In this document: positions 8,807 to 17,441 of the stretch, piece by piece
How positions within the stretch are numbered: the stretch's first letter is position 1
How the letters are laid out: the number at the start of each line of letters is the position of its first letter
Assembly: GCA_035547425.1 (NCBI GenBank)
Contig: DASZUU010000014.1
Coordinates: 43,640 to 107,639, forward strand
DNA from: Alloacidobacterium sp035547425
GTDB lineage: Bacteria; Acidobacteriota; Terriglobia; Terriglobales; Acidobacteriaceae
Direction of reading: 5' to 3'
DNA: 64,000 nt
Made by a program: the position numbers and the translations under genes
Notes under the pieces: generated by a model
Told to the model about the DNA's origin: nothing
What the model saw: the letters and a program-made list of their open reading frames with translations, nothing else
The model's database searches: none

Positions 8807-11800
8807 ATGTATCGGCAATTCGGCAGTTCTGCACTTTTTCTACTGCTTCTTACGTCTGCGTTATCGCACGTAACCGGTCCCAGCCGCAGCCTGGCCGCGC
8901 GTGGCGCCGCAAGCGGAGCCGCCACGGCTGCCGCGCCCGCATCGGCGGTGGAAGCAGATGAGCATACCTGCTATGTATTCGACGCCCTGCGCCGCTTTTA
9001 TGGAACTACAGAATCCGGGACACAGGCGGCAGTGCCCCCGACAGAGACTCCGCTGCCGGGAATATCAAACTGTACAGCGGCAAATTTTGCCGCTCTGTTT
9101 CCCGCAGGATTGCCGGAAATCGACGCGGAACGAAGTCAAATATTGATCGCGACAGTGCCCGATCCGCTGCAGACATCGGAGGCACTTCAATTTGACCGCA
9201 ACATCGCCGCGCTGCAGGAAGCGGCATCTACCGCGGGTTATGACTTTCAGTGGATGACAACTCCGTGGGCCGCTTCCGATCTTGCAAATTCCAAAGACCT
9301 GAAAGACGAGCGCGAGGTGGATCATTACCGGGAAAAGCTGGGCGATCAACCGGGCGCGCTGCTGTTCAGAAAACGCACGCCCTCCAGCGATGTGAACTTA
9401 AAAGGCCAGGATGCGCTTCTATTGCTGGTGCTGGTTCCCGAATCTCCCATTTACGGGCTGAACCTGAAAGCGGCGCGCGAAGGTCTGGGCGCTGTCAGCA
9501 CTCTGCTGCGCTATGGCTTCCGAACGGCGCCGGCAGAAGAAGCTGCAAATCCTTCTCGTGTGCGATGGATAGGACCGAGCTATTCGGCGTCTGCACCGGG
9601 ATTGCGCGTTTTGCAGAAAGAGGTTCAGCCGCGGCTCTCGTTCAATGTTCTGAGCGGGACAATCAGCACTAAATCAGCCGATTCGTTTCTTGTGCAGCTC
9701 GATCAGGGGGATCCGCAGGCTTTTACTGCGAACGATACCAAGGCGACACTTACCGAACTGGATACCGACGCGCTCTGCTGGTTTCTTGGCCAGGCATCCC
9801 GCTCAGGAAATTTCTTCCGGGAGCCGGTGGCGATACTTCAGGAAGATGAAACGGCTTATGGAGGCAACGTTGCAGACTCGCCGGGAATATTGAAAACCTG
9901 CAAACAGGCGCGCAGCCTGGTGCGTTTCACCTTTCCACGAGGCATATCGCATGTGCGCAGAGTCTATGGCGGAACGCTAAAAGCTGCCACAAGCAGCCAG
10001 ACACAGCAGGATGGAGAAACTGCCGGCGGAAATGTTCCGTTCAGCTTTCATGATGAGCTGGAAGACCCCATGGATACTGCGCCGGAGTTTTCTCCGCAAT
10101 TTCCTGTGTCGAATGAAAGCGCGCTCTCCGCGATTGCTTCCGATATCAAGCATATTCATGCGCGCGCGATTATTATCCGAACGAGCGATCCACTGGACCA
10201 GCTCTTTCTGGCGCGGTATTTTCGCAAGGAATGCCCGAATAGCCGGCTTGTGCTTTTCAATGCCGAGCGATTGCTCACGCGGCTTCGCGGCGATTTCAAT
10301 TTGGACGGAACTCTGATTGTCACCCGCTTCCCGCTCTTTCGAAATGCGTTTTTGCAGACTCCCTTTATCGGCGAGTCGCGCCACTCCCTGACATTTGCCA
10401 ACAGCCGCGAAGAGGCAATCTTTCTGGCCGCGCTGCTGCAGATGAAAGCTGGCCCTCTGCCCTTGCTGCAATCACCGTTTCCCCACCAGCACTTTGCCAT
10501 GGCTCCGTGGATCGGCGTGGCCGCAGGCGGCGATTTCTGGCCGGTAGCCTATTTCGGAAAAGATCAGGTGGCATCGCCTCAAACCGAGCGCGAAAACGTG
10601 CTTCTGTTGACGGATACGCCTCCGGAGCCGCTTCCGGCATTATGGACGCTGGTAACACTCAGCATCCTGGCGTTGGCTGTGATCCATTTCTTTTGCTTTT
10701 TAGCGGGCATGCCGTTGAACGATTGGCTGCGAACCAACAAACGAGCATGGGCGCGAAGAATCGCGCAGCATCGATTACTTAGCTACTACCTGGTGCCTGT
10801 CACGCCGTCTTACGGCCAATCGCGCTTATATACAGGGCAATGCTGGTGGCTGCTGAATGCCAGCACACAATTTGTTCTGCTGCTTGCATATCTTCTTTTC
10901 CCCGTAATTACATACCAGGCGAAGGTGCAGAACATTACATCGGCGGCGACAGCGATTCGTTACTTCCCGGTGCAGACCACGATGATTGCCGTGTCGACAT
11001 TCATCGTGCTGATGCTGCAATTCTGCATGAGCGGCGCTCTTTTCTTTTTACTATCCAGACGGTATGCGCAACTCGGTAAGGGATTTTTTGTTCGTGTCGA
11101 AAACCTGCTTCTACCGGCTGTCTCCCTGCTCTGGATTTTTGTGTCGCTGACGTTCTTCTATGTTCAGCTTACAGATTCGCAGACCGGGTTTGCTTTCGCT
11201 TCACGATGCCTGCATCTTTCTTCCGGGGTGTGCCCCATTCTGCCGCTGCTACTGACTTCTTTCGGATTCCTGCTTGCAACAGTAGTGAACCTCAACGCTC
11301 TAAGCATGGCGATTACCCGCAATCCCGGCTTGCCGGTCCTGCACTGGCCATATCTCGACATGGCGACGTGGAAAGAGAAGCTAGGCAGATATACCGAGCT
11401 TTGGTATGGCCTGCCGGGAAGCGACGGCAAACTGCTGGCCGTTGTCGTATTGCTGGGCTGTCTCCTATTGCATCCTCGACGAATGTTCGCCACCTTTGAT
11501 ACTCCCATCATGAGTTGGCTCTACACATTGAACTTTGTGCTCTTATTGTGGACGATCGTGTGGCTCTGGCTGCGCTTTATCCGCATCTGGAGAGTGTTGC
11601 GCAGCGGCATGGATTGTATTGAGGGCTCTCCATTGCGATTTGCTTTTTCCCGCCTGCCGGCAATCTTTTCCGTTGACCCTATCTGGTCGTACTCCGGACT
11701 GCGGCGTGTTGTCGTTCTACCCATGCGCTGGTTCGAGTACTTCAAGATATCTCCTGACGTCAGCCGGCTGAAAACCGAGATGGTAGCCGATAACCTGCAG

Positions 11801-12499
11801 GATTTACGCATAATTGTGCAGGAACTGCGGGATACGCAGTGGCTCGACAATGTGACGTATACCGACTTCAGCCAGACACAAAATGAATATGCGATACGGC
11901 TATCGGAAACAGACGCCATTCGCGCATCCTGGGAACGCGGTGGTCCCGACTGCGTTATAGGCGGCGCGCCTCCTGCCAAGGGTAAGAGCGCTGCAGAAGA
12001 TAGCGAAGACAAAGCAAGCGCCGGCTGCTCGAATTCGCGGGGCGATGTGCCTTCACCCTGCGGGACGGTTTTTGAAGCGGACAACTGCCTGGTAGAACAC
12101 GGCAATGAATTCATCGCCATGCGCATTGCGGCGTACATTCGCTACATCACGCTGCACATGAAAAACCTGATGACTTTCATGTCGCTGGGCTTTCTCCTGA
12201 CGCTGCTGGCCGCCGTGAGCTATCCATTCGACAAGCCGCAGATCATCGCCTGGTCGGCGACGCTGATACTGATATGCCTGCTGTTTACCGTAGGCACCGT
12301 GCTGGCGCAGATGGATCGAGATGCGGTGTTGAGCCGCATGAGCAATACGGCACCCGGGCAGGTGCGCTACATGGCATTCGTCAAACATATGCTGGCGGTT
12401 GGAGGCTTGCCGCTGATCACAATCATGGCTACGCTCTTTCCTTCGATAGGCGGCTTCCTGTTCTCGTGGGCGAGCCCGGTTCTGGAGGCGCTGCGCTGA
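8807..12499 (+). CDS. Large membrane protein of unknown function (two-part periplasmic region plus about 10 TM segments)
   Basis: I cannot name this 1230-residue protein. It begins with a signal sequence (about 1-32) and an Ala-rich linker. Residues about 50-600 should lie outside the cytoplasm. Strand-helix patterns such as QILIATVPDP (111-120), ALLLLVLVPESPIYG (203-217), VRWIGPSYSASAPGL (252-266) and ARAIIIRTSDPLDQLFLARY (452-471) suggest Rossmann-like lobes resembling a ligand-binding receptor. Hydrophobic segments lie near 611-633, 688-706, 723-748, 766-787, 811-835, 874-890, 903-925, 1121-1140, 1145-1166 and 1196-1216. A soluble loop spans about 930-1115, with a low-complexity part near 1050-1085. 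GGAG lies nine bases before the ATG. A sensor or exporter role is possible but unproven. Confidence 0.85.
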   Translation: MYRQFGSSALFLLLLTSALSHVTGPSRSLAARGAASGAATAAAPASAVEADEHTCYVFDALRRFYGTTESGTQAAVPPTETPLPGISNCTAANFAALFPAGLPEIDAERSQILIATVPDPLQTSEALQFDRNIAALQEAASTAGYDFQWMTTPWAASDLANSKDLKDEREVDHYREKLGDQPGALLFRKRTPSSDVNLKGQDALLLLVLVPESPIYGLNLKAAREGLGAVSTLLRYGFRTAPAEEAANPSRVRWIGPSYSASAPGLRVLQKEVQPRLSFNVLSGTISTKSADSFLVQLDQGDPQAFTANDTKATLTELDTDALCWFLGQASRSGNFFREPVAILQEDETAYGGNVADSPGILKTCKQARSLVRFTFPRGISHVRRVYGGTLKAATSSQTQQDGETAGGNVPFSFHDELEDPMDTAPEFSPQFPVSNESALSAIASDIKHIHARAIIIRTSDPLDQLFLARYFRKECPNSRLVLFNAERLLTRLRGDFNLDGTLIVTRFPLFRNAFLQTPFIGESRHSLTFANSREEAIFLAALLQMKAGPLPLLQSPFPHQHFAMAPWIGVAAGGDFWPVAYFGKDQVASPQTERENVLLLTDTPPEPLPALWTLVTLSILALAVIHFFCFLAGMPLNDWLRTNKRAWARRIAQHRLLSYYLVPVTPSYGQSRLYTGQCWWLLNASTQFVLLLAYLLFPVITYQAKVQNITSAATAIRYFPVQTTMIAVSTFIVLMLQFCMSGALFFLLSRRYAQLGKGFFVRVENLLLPAVSLLWIFVSLTFFYVQLTDSQTGFAFASRCLHLSSGVCPILPLLLTSFGFLLATVVNLNALSMAITRNPGLPVLHWPYLDMATWKEKLGRYTELWYGLPGSDGKLLAVVVLLGCLLLHPRRMFATFDTPIMSWLYTLNFVLLLWTIVWLWLRFIRIWRVLRSGMDCIEGSPLRFAFSRLPAIFSVDPIWSYSGLRRVVVLPMRWFEYFKISPDVSRLKTEMVADNLQDLRIIVQELRDTQWLDNVTYTDFSQTQNEYAIRLSETDAIRASWERGGPDCVIGGAPPAKGKSAAEDSEDKASAGCSNSRGDVPSPCGTVFEADNCLVEHGNEFIAMRIAAYIRYITLHMKNLMTFMSLGFLLTLLAAVSYPFDKPQIIAWSATLILICLLFTVGTVLAQMDRDAVLSRMSNTAPGQVRYMAFVKHMLAVGGLPLITIMATLFPSIGGFLFSWASPVLEALR

Positions 12500-12517
12500 T
12501 CGGGCTATGATGCTTTC

Positions 12518-13387
12518 ATGTCCCTGCTCGCGCTTGATGGCCTTTCGATCGCATTTCGTAACCAGATTGCCGTACGCGATCTGACTCTGCGTATTGCACC
12601 GGGCGAATCCCTGGGCCTCGTGGGAGAGTCGGGCTCAGGCAAGTCTGTCACAGCTCTCGCTGTTCTTCGTTTACTGGATGCCGCGGCTGGGGTCACAGGA
12701 TGCATTCAGTTCGATGGACGCGATCTGCTTGCCCTGTCCCATGAAGAGATGCGGCGCATTCGGGGACGGGAAATATCCATGATCTTCCAGGAGCCGATGA
12801 CCGCTTTGAATCCGGTGATGCCGGTAGGAGAGCAGGTAGCGGAAGCCATTCGCACGCATCATCCGGAGCGCTCGCGGCGCGAGGTGCGTGAGGCTGTGAT
12901 CGAAGCGATGCAGGCCGTGGCTTTGCCGGAGCCGGAGCGGCGCTTGCATGACTATCCGCATCAATTCTCAGGCGGGCAGCGCCAGCGCATCCTGATTGCG
13001 ATGGCCATTGTGAATCGTCCCCGGCTGCTGATTGCCGATGAGCCGACAACCGCGCTTGACGTTACGGTGCAGGCTCAGATTCTGGACCTGCTGGCGGAGT
13101 TGCGCGAGCGCTATTCCCTGGCGATGCTCTTTATCTCGCACGACCTGGCGGTGGTATCGCAGGTTTCGGATCGAGTTGCGGTCATGCGTCATGGACTGCT
13201 GCTCGAAGAAGGACCGAAGGCAGCCATCTTCCAGTCACCTCAACATGCTTACACGCGCAGCCTGCTGGGAGCGATTCCCACCATGCTTACCGATCGTGAG
13301 CGTCCGCTGGCCACGCTGCCTTCCGGCATGGAAGCAGCGGAAGGCGCATGGCATGAATGCGCATCCAATCATTGGGTTCGCGGCTGA
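12518..13387 (+). CDS. Oligopeptide/dipeptide ABC transporter ATP-binding protein (OppD/DppD type)
   Basis: 289 residues with Walker A GESGSGKS, Q-loop IFQEPMTALNPVMPV, signature FSGGQRQR, Walker B LLIADEPTTALD and switch FISHDLAVV. The QEPMTALNP block and SPQHAYTRSLLGAIP tail are typical of OppD/DppD subunits that power peptide or nickel uptake. The protein is somewhat shorter than the usual 320-330 residues. It ends after LPSGMEAAEGAWHECASNHW and lacks the Cys-rich iron-sulfur-like tail often present. No permease, binding protein or second ATPase gene is next to it, so its partners must be elsewhere. It starts 18 bases after the large membrane protein, so the two may be cotranscribed. No clear ribosome site is visible. 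Confidence 0.9.
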   Translation: MSLLALDGLSIAFRNQIAVRDLTLRIAPGESLGLVGESGSGKSVTALAVLRLLDAAAGVTGCIQFDGRDLLALSHEEMRRIRGREISMIFQEPMTALNPVMPVGEQVAEAIRTHHPERSRREVREAVIEAMQAVALPEPERRLHDYPHQFSGGQRQRILIAMAIVNRPRLLIADEPTTALDVTVQAQILDLLAELRERYSLAMLFISHDLAVVSQVSDRVAVMRHGLLLEEGPKAAIFQSPQHAYTRSLLGAIPTMLTDRERPLATLPSGMEAAEGAWHECASNHWVRG

Positions 13388-13447
13388 GAGCCATTCGTCG
13401 CTTGGAATCCCTGCTTATAACGACTAAAGTGAAGATTTGGGCCTGTT

Positions 13448-14200
13448 ATGCGCGCGCTTATTATCTCCGATATCCACGCCAACCTCGAGGCGCTCGACGC
13501 AGTGCTCAATGCCGCGCCGGTCCATGACGCGGTGTGGAACCTGGGCGATGTTGTCGGCTATGGCGCAAATCCAAATGAAGTCATCGACCGGGTTCGCACG
13601 CTGGGCGACGTTTTTGTGCGCGGCAACCACGACCGGGTTTGCAGCGGCCTGAGCAGCATGGAGGATTTCAATCCCATCGCCAGCCGCGCAGCGCGCTGGA
13701 CGCAGTGCATACTCTCGGCTGAGCACATTACCTGGCTGCGACACATGGCTGCCGGACCGGTGATGCCGGATGGCCCTCTGGTTTCCTGCACGCACGGCTC
13801 GCCTCTCGATGAAGATGAATACATTCTCTCTTTACGCGATGCATGGCAGCCCTTACAGAAGGTGTCCACAACCATCAATTTCTTCGGGCATACACATTTG
13901 CAGGGAGGCTTCGCCACGAACGGCGACGAGTGGTTCAAGCTAGTTCCTGATTACGCTACGAACAACGAGCCGGAAGAGTACGAAATACAGTTGCGCGAAG
14001 GCGTGCGCTATCTGCTCAATCCCGGCTCTGTAGGCCAGCCGCGCGATGGCGACTGGCGCCCGGCATTTGCCATTTATGACGATGCGATGCGCACGGTCAC
14101 GTTTTATCGCGTGCCCTATGATGTGCGGCTGGCGCAGATGCGGATTATTCGAGCTGGATTGCCGGATCGGTTGGCTACGCGGCTGCGCGATGGCCGATGA
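13448..14200 (+). CDS. Calcineurin-like metallophosphoesterase (YfcE/MJ0936-like)
   Basis: A 250-residue cytoplasmic phosphoesterase. All five metal-binding blocks are present in order: SDIHANLEAL, GDVVGYGANPNEV, GNHDRV, CTHGSP and GHTHLQGGF. The DVVGYGANPNE version of block two is characteristic of the small single-domain group whose known members hydrolyse phosphodiesters in vitro; the cellular substrate is usually unknown. Near the C-terminus YLLNPGSVGQPRDGD is also typical of the group. It begins 60 bases after the ABC ATPase and may be in the same transcript. Its end faces the flavin monooxygenase, with a family B repeat between the two stops. Confidence 0.92.
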   Translation: MRALIISDIHANLEALDAVLNAAPVHDAVWNLGDVVGYGANPNEVIDRVRTLGDVFVRGNHDRVCSGLSSMEDFNPIASRAARWTQCILSAEHITWLRHMAAGPVMPDGPLVSCTHGSPLDEDEYILSLRDAWQPLQKVSTTINFFGHTHLQGGFATNGDEWFKLVPDYATNNEPEEYEIQLREGVRYLLNPGSVGQPRDGDWRPAFAIYDDAMRTVTFYRVPYDVRLAQMRIIRAGLPDRLATRLRDGR

Positions 14201-14220
14201 TTCTGGTTCTTGCCACACGC

Positions 14221-14270
14221 CAAAAAAACGGGTACCTTCCGCTTCACTCTGTTCAGCGTCAGGGTGACAA
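14221..14270 (-). repeat. Family B dispersed repeat (copy 1)
   Basis: On the minus strand the spacer reads GTCACCCTGACGCTGAA, then AGTGAAGCGGAAGGTACC. It shares the layout GTCAYCCTGA ... GAAGGACCTGC with the copies near 43773 and 50823 and a fragment near 16988. It lies between two convergent stops. I see no other signal here. Confidence 0.5.
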
Positions 14271-14272
14271 CT

Positions 14273-15292
14273 TTATTTTTTGATGATTTGCGCGGCGAAG
14301 CGTTCCATCTCTTCTAATTGAGGGCTGCTTTGCAGCAAAACAAGATCGACACCAACCGCGGCGAACTCTTCCAGGCGTTCTTTCACCTGCTCCGGCGTGC
14401 CGACAAAGCCGCTTCTCAATCCGCGATTCGAGACTGAGTAATCTTCGAGCGAGATTTTCTGCTCCAGGTTCGAGCCCGTGATCCACTGCTGATAGTTGGC
14501 GTAGCCGCGCGCGGATTGCTGCACGTCGGTGATGCGGGCCACTTCCTTCTTCGTTTCGGCTTCGGAGTCGCGCACGATGGCGTAGCCGGCGACACCGAAG
14601 GTCATCGGCGGCAGATTGGCGGCCTCGCGGCGTCGGCGCATGTCGGCGATCTTCTTCCCTACGATCTCCGGCGGATCACCGTGCATGAGGTAGGCATCGC
14701 ATTTGGCGGCGATAAGGTTCTTGGCTGTCTCGGATTCGCCTCCGGCATAGAGCGTGGGACGCGGCTTGCTGACCGGCTTGGGCGAGAGCACATTGTCGGC
14801 TACGCGGTAATACTTGCCGTCATAGGAAAAGCCCTGCCTGCTCCAGCAACCGTTCACCACATCGAGCCATTCCGAGGTGCGGGCGTAGCGGTCGTCGTGC
14901 TGATCGAACTGGATGCCGTACTTGGTTGCCTCGTCGGCCCACCAGCTGGAAACGACGTTGAGAGTGAGGCGTCCGTTGGAGATGTGGTCAATGTTCGCAG
15001 CCTGCTTTGCCAGCAGTGCAGGATTATGGAAAGTTGGGCGAACGGCCACCATCAGCTCAAGCTTCTTCGTCACGGCGGCGAGCGCCGCGGTCGTCGACCA
15101 GGCATCGAGCGAAGGCGCTTCCACACCCTTGATGTCATTGAGATTCAGCTCGGCAATCAGCGTGAGGTCGTAGCCAAGCTCTTCGGCGCGCTGCGCGAGG
15201 CGGCTGACGTACTCCCAGCTTGCCTGCATGTGCTCATCTTCGACATTACGCAGCCATCCGCCGAAGACGGGAAGCCAGAAGCCGTAGCGCAT
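14273..15292 (-). CDS. LLM-class flavin-dependent monooxygenase (alkanesulfonate / dimethylsulfone monooxygenase-like)
   Basis: A 339-residue bacterial luciferase-like TIM-barrel enzyme expected to use FMNH2 and oxygen. Recognisable blocks are YGFWLPVFGGW, AELNLNDIKGVEAPSLDAWS, HNPALLAKQAANIDHISNGR, LNVVSSWWADEATKYG and YRVADNVLSPKPVSKPRPTLYAGG. These match the SsuD/SfnG branch, which releases sulfite or sulfinate from organosulfur compounds for sulfur supply. A more upstream ATG at 15307 exists, but it forms part of the GGAGG ribosome site for the ATG at 15292, which I chose. It lies downstream of the ATP-grasp gene at the end of the minus-strand ribosomal cluster. No reductase gene is nearby. 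Confidence 0.88.
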   Translation of the reverse strand: MRYGFWLPVFGGWLRNVEDEHMQASWEYVSRLAQRAEELGYDLTLIAELNLNDIKGVEAPSLDAWSTTAALAAVTKKLELMVAVRPTFHNPALLAKQAANIDHISNGRLTLNVVSSWWADEATKYGIQFDQHDDRYARTSEWLDVVNGCWSRQGFSYDGKYYRVADNVLSPKPVSKPRPTLYAGGESETAKNLIAAKCDAYLMHGDPPEIVGKKIADMRRRREAANLPPMTFGVAGYAIVRDSEAETKKEVARITDVQQSARGYANYQQWITGSNLEQKISLEDYSVSNRGLRSGFVGTPEQVKERLEEFAAVGVDLVLLQSSPQLEEMERFAAQIIKK

Positions 15293-15310
15293 TGTGTGTT
15301 CCTCCATTGA

Positions 15311-15341
15311 GCGGTGGCTAAAAGCCGGTTAGCTTAGCCAT
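15311..15341. repeat. Family F repeat (short copy)
   Basis: The text GCGGTGGCTAAAAGCCGGTT followed by AGCTTAGCCAT resembles one arm of the longer palindromic element at 20741-20836 (GCGGATGGCTAAAAAACCGG). It fills the spacer between the monooxygenase and the ATP-grasp gene. Confidence 0.45.
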
Positions 15342-16309
15342 TAAGTTCCAGCTACTTTCGCTGCCTCTGCTTCCAGCCAATCCACCAGCTTCACAAACGG
15401 ATCGAAGCCGATGACGCGCGGGCCGTCGGCGACGAAGTTCGATAGCGCATTGATGTCGTAGTAAAGGCGCTGCCCATCGCGGTCGTCGGTGATGTACTCG
15501 ATGCCGCCCAGCTCGATTCCGGCTGCCAGCATGATGCGCTCCACATCGGCGATGACTTCAGGCGGCGGCTGATAGCCTTCCACGCTGATGCCGGTCTTGG
15601 GCGCATCGACGGGGCAGGCGGCGCGGTTCAGCTCGACTCCGGTGGGCGTGCGGCAGATATCGGCGGGGCAAAGATCAAAGGTTTCGCCGGTGATGTGGAC
15701 CTTGATGGCGTAAAGAAATTTTCCATTCAGCACTTCGCAGCGGACGATGTGAGAGTCGCGCGCGGGGATGAATTCCTGCACCAGCGCCGTCGAGTCGAGG
15801 CCGAAGGCCAGCTCGCCGGCTTCGGCGGCAGCCTGGAGGTCTTCCGGAGTATCGAAGCGCTTGACGCCGGCACCGGATCCGCCGATGTTCGGCTTGACGA
15901 CGACCGGCCAGCGAAGTCCTTCCGTCACAGCCAGAGCATGCGAGGCACGGTGAATGACGCGGGCTTTGGGGTAGGGAAGGCCGAGGCTATCCAGAAGCGA
16001 GAGCTGCGCGGCTTTGGACAGTTCGGTACGAAAGGCTTTCAGGCCGTTGATGATGCGGACGCCGCGCCGTTCGAGATGATCCAGAAAGCCGAGCGTATAG
16101 AAGATGGCGTCGCCGTGATTGCGATTCCATGCCGAAGGGCTCATGCGATTGACAACGAGAGCGAAATGGCTCTCCGGATGCTCTTCGATTGCATACGCGT
16201 GCTCGATGGCATCGAGCTTGATGTAGTTCGTTCCGCGCTTATCCAGCTCTGCAAAAAGCGGCTTGAACCAGTGCTGCTGTTCGTAATAGATCGCGATGGG
16301 CTTCGACAT
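15341..16309 (-). CDS. ATP-grasp ligase (RimK / glutathione synthetase-like), substrate unknown
   Basis: About 322 residues with an ATP-grasp fold. The centre has WPVVVKPNIGGSGAGVKRF (ATP-binding Lys and glycine loop), ALVQEFIPARDSHIVRCEVL, and near the C-terminus GGIEYITDDRDGQRLYYDIN, which supplies the magnesium-binding acidic and Asn residues. The N-terminal SKPIAIYYEQQHWFKPLFAEL is a pre-ATP-grasp domain. Such enzymes join a carboxylate to an amine or thiol; the substrates here cannot be told. The frame is open to an ATG at 16339. I prefer the ATG at 16309 because the fold begins there, but the best ribosome site (AGGAGGGG) sits about 14 bases ahead, rather far, so the start is uncertain. 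Confidence 0.8.
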   Translation of the reverse strand: MSKPIAIYYEQQHWFKPLFAELDKRGTNYIKLDAIEHAYAIEEHPESHFALVVNRMSPSAWNRNHGDAIFYTLGFLDHLERRGVRIINGLKAFRTELSKAAQLSLLDSLGLPYPKARVIHRASHALAVTEGLRWPVVVKPNIGGSGAGVKRFDTPEDLQAAAEAGELAFGLDSTALVQEFIPARDSHIVRCEVLNGKFLYAIKVHITGETFDLCPADICRTPTGVELNRAACPVDAPKTGISVEGYQPPPEVIADVERIMLAAGIELGGIEYITDDRDGQRLYYDINALSNFVADGPRVIGFDPFVKLVDWLEAEAAKVAGT

Positions 16310-16366
16310 GATGGCTGAACTAACCCCTCCTGCCTGCAACTATTTCTCATGTTTGCGAGGCAAATA

Positions 16367-16405
16367 GAAACCCCACATCTTTCACAGAAGACGTGGGGCA
16401 TCCGG
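16367..16405. repeat. Family D hairpin repeat (copy 1), terminator-like
   Basis: CCCCACATCT at 16371-16380 pairs with AGACGTGGGG at 16389-16398 (nine of ten positions), with an eight-base loop and flanking GCATCC. A close relative lies at 26972-27007. The stem could stop transcription from rplI, but no T-run follows on the minus strand, so it may be only a repeat. Confidence 0.55.
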
Positions 16406-16479
16406 ATTGTATAACCCTGCTATGAACGGCCAGAGGCAGCTGGTGGACCAGTGCGGCGCTGTTCGCTCCAGCAGCAAGG

Positions 16480-16935
16480 CTACTCAGCCGCCTCTTCTGC
16501 CTTGACGGTCACCTTGATGTGGGCGGTGACTTCGCGGTGCAGCTTGACCGGGATGAGGAACTCGCCGAGCGATTTCAGAGGCTCGTCGAGGCTCACCTTG
16601 CGGCGGTCGATGTTGAAGCCCTTGGCTTCGAGGCCGTGGGCGATATCGGCCGAGGTAACCGAGCCGAAGAGGTGATCGTTTTCGCCGACCTTGCGGGCGA
16701 ATACGAGAGCTACGTCATTGAGCTGGGTGAGCAACTGCTCGGCTTCAGACTTCTCCTTCGCCGAGCGGCGGACAGCCGACGCCTTCATCTGCTCGATGAC
16801 GGCCTTGTTGGCTGCGGTCGCTTCGAGGGCGAGCTTTTTGGGCAGCAGGTAGTTGCGGCCATAGCCGTCAGCCACCTTCACCACGTCGCCGCGGTGGCCC
16901 AGGTTGTTTACGTCTTCTTTCAGAATGACTTCCAT
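16480..16935 (-). CDS. rplI: 50S ribosomal protein L9
   Basis: 151 residues. The N-terminal domain MEVILKEDVNNLGHRGDVVKVADGYGRNYLLPKKLA is the universally conserved rRNA-binding part, including the GDVVKVADGYGRNYL core. A long helix and the C-terminal domain (DHLFGSVTSADIAHGL) follow. The ORF extends upstream to 17046, but the ATG at 16935 is the family start and has GGAG eight bases ahead. It is the last ribosomal gene of the rpsF-rpsR-rplI group, a widely conserved arrangement. The spacer to rpsR contains a family C half-element. Confidence 0.98.
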   Translation of the reverse strand: MEVILKEDVNNLGHRGDVVKVADGYGRNYLLPKKLALEATAANKAVIEQMKASAVRRSAKEKSEAEQLLTQLNDVALVFARKVGENDHLFGSVTSADIAHGLEAKGFNIDRRKVSLDEPLKSLGEFLIPVKLHREVTAHIKVTVKAEEAAE

Positions 16936-17012
16936 TGCCAATCTCCAATAAGGGCGCGCTTGGCGCACCGTCAAAACATAGATACTGCAGGTCCTTCGAC
17001 TTTGTTTACACG

Positions 17013-17049
17013 CCCACCCTTCGCCATCCGGCTCAGGATGGGGCACCCG
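17013..17049. repeat. Family C half-element between rpsR and rplI
   Basis: CCCACCCTTCGCCATCC followed by GGCTCAGGATGGGGCACCC matches one arm of the long palindrome at 25463-25566. Just beside it (about 16988-17001) is a fragment GCAGGTCCTTCGAC that matches the tail of family B. Two different repeats are thus nested in one ribosomal spacer. Confidence 0.6.
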
Positions 17050-17050
17050 A

Positions 17051-17380
17051 TTAGTAGCGGGCAGCGAACGGCAGCAGAGCGATATTGCGAGCCTGCTTGA
17101 TGGCGCGCGTCAGGCGGCGCTGATGCGTCGTGCATACGCCGGTCAGGCGGCGGGGAACAATCTTGCCGCGCTCAGCCACAAAGCCCTGGAGCAGGCGCAC
17201 GTCGCGGTAAGGAATCGCGTCGATCTTTTCCGTGCAGAACTTGCAGACCTTCTTGCGGCGGAAGAACTTGCGTCCGCCGGGACCGCCGGGAGCACCACCA
17301 GGTCCGCCGGGACCGCCGGTACGGGGAGCGCGCGCCGGAGCGCCGCCTTCAGGTGCTTTCTGTGTTGTTTCGTCAGCCAT
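17051..17380 (-). CDS. rpsR: 30S ribosomal protein S18 with Gly/Pro-rich N-terminal extension
   Basis: 109 residues. The C-terminal part from about residue 37 is standard S18: KFFRRKKVCKFCTEKIDAIPYRDVRLL ... GVCTTHQRRLTRAIKQARNIALLPF. It has the Cys-x2-Cys and Cys-x2-His pattern of a zinc-containing form. The first 36 residues are an unusual extension of Gly, Pro and Ala (GGPGGPGGAPGGPGG). Typical S18 is 70-80 residues. It lies between rpsF and rplI. The extension is probably disordered; whether it is translated as written depends on the ATG at 17380, the only good start in this frame. Confidence 0.97.
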   Translation of the reverse strand: MADETTQKAPEGGAPARAPRTGGPGGPGGAPGGPGGRKFFRRKKVCKFCTEKIDAIPYRDVRLLQGFVAERGKIVPRRLTGVCTTHQRRLTRAIKQARNIALLPFAARY

Positions 17381-17441
17381 TTCTTTTTCCTTCTCCGCCG
17401 AACAAAGGCCGGCGGCACCAATCTTTATTCAAAAATTTCTG

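Noticed and set aside
15293..15307. Upstream ATG of the flavin monooxygenase as start
   Set aside because: That ATG overlaps the GGAGG ribosome site of the ATG at 15292, which is the better start.
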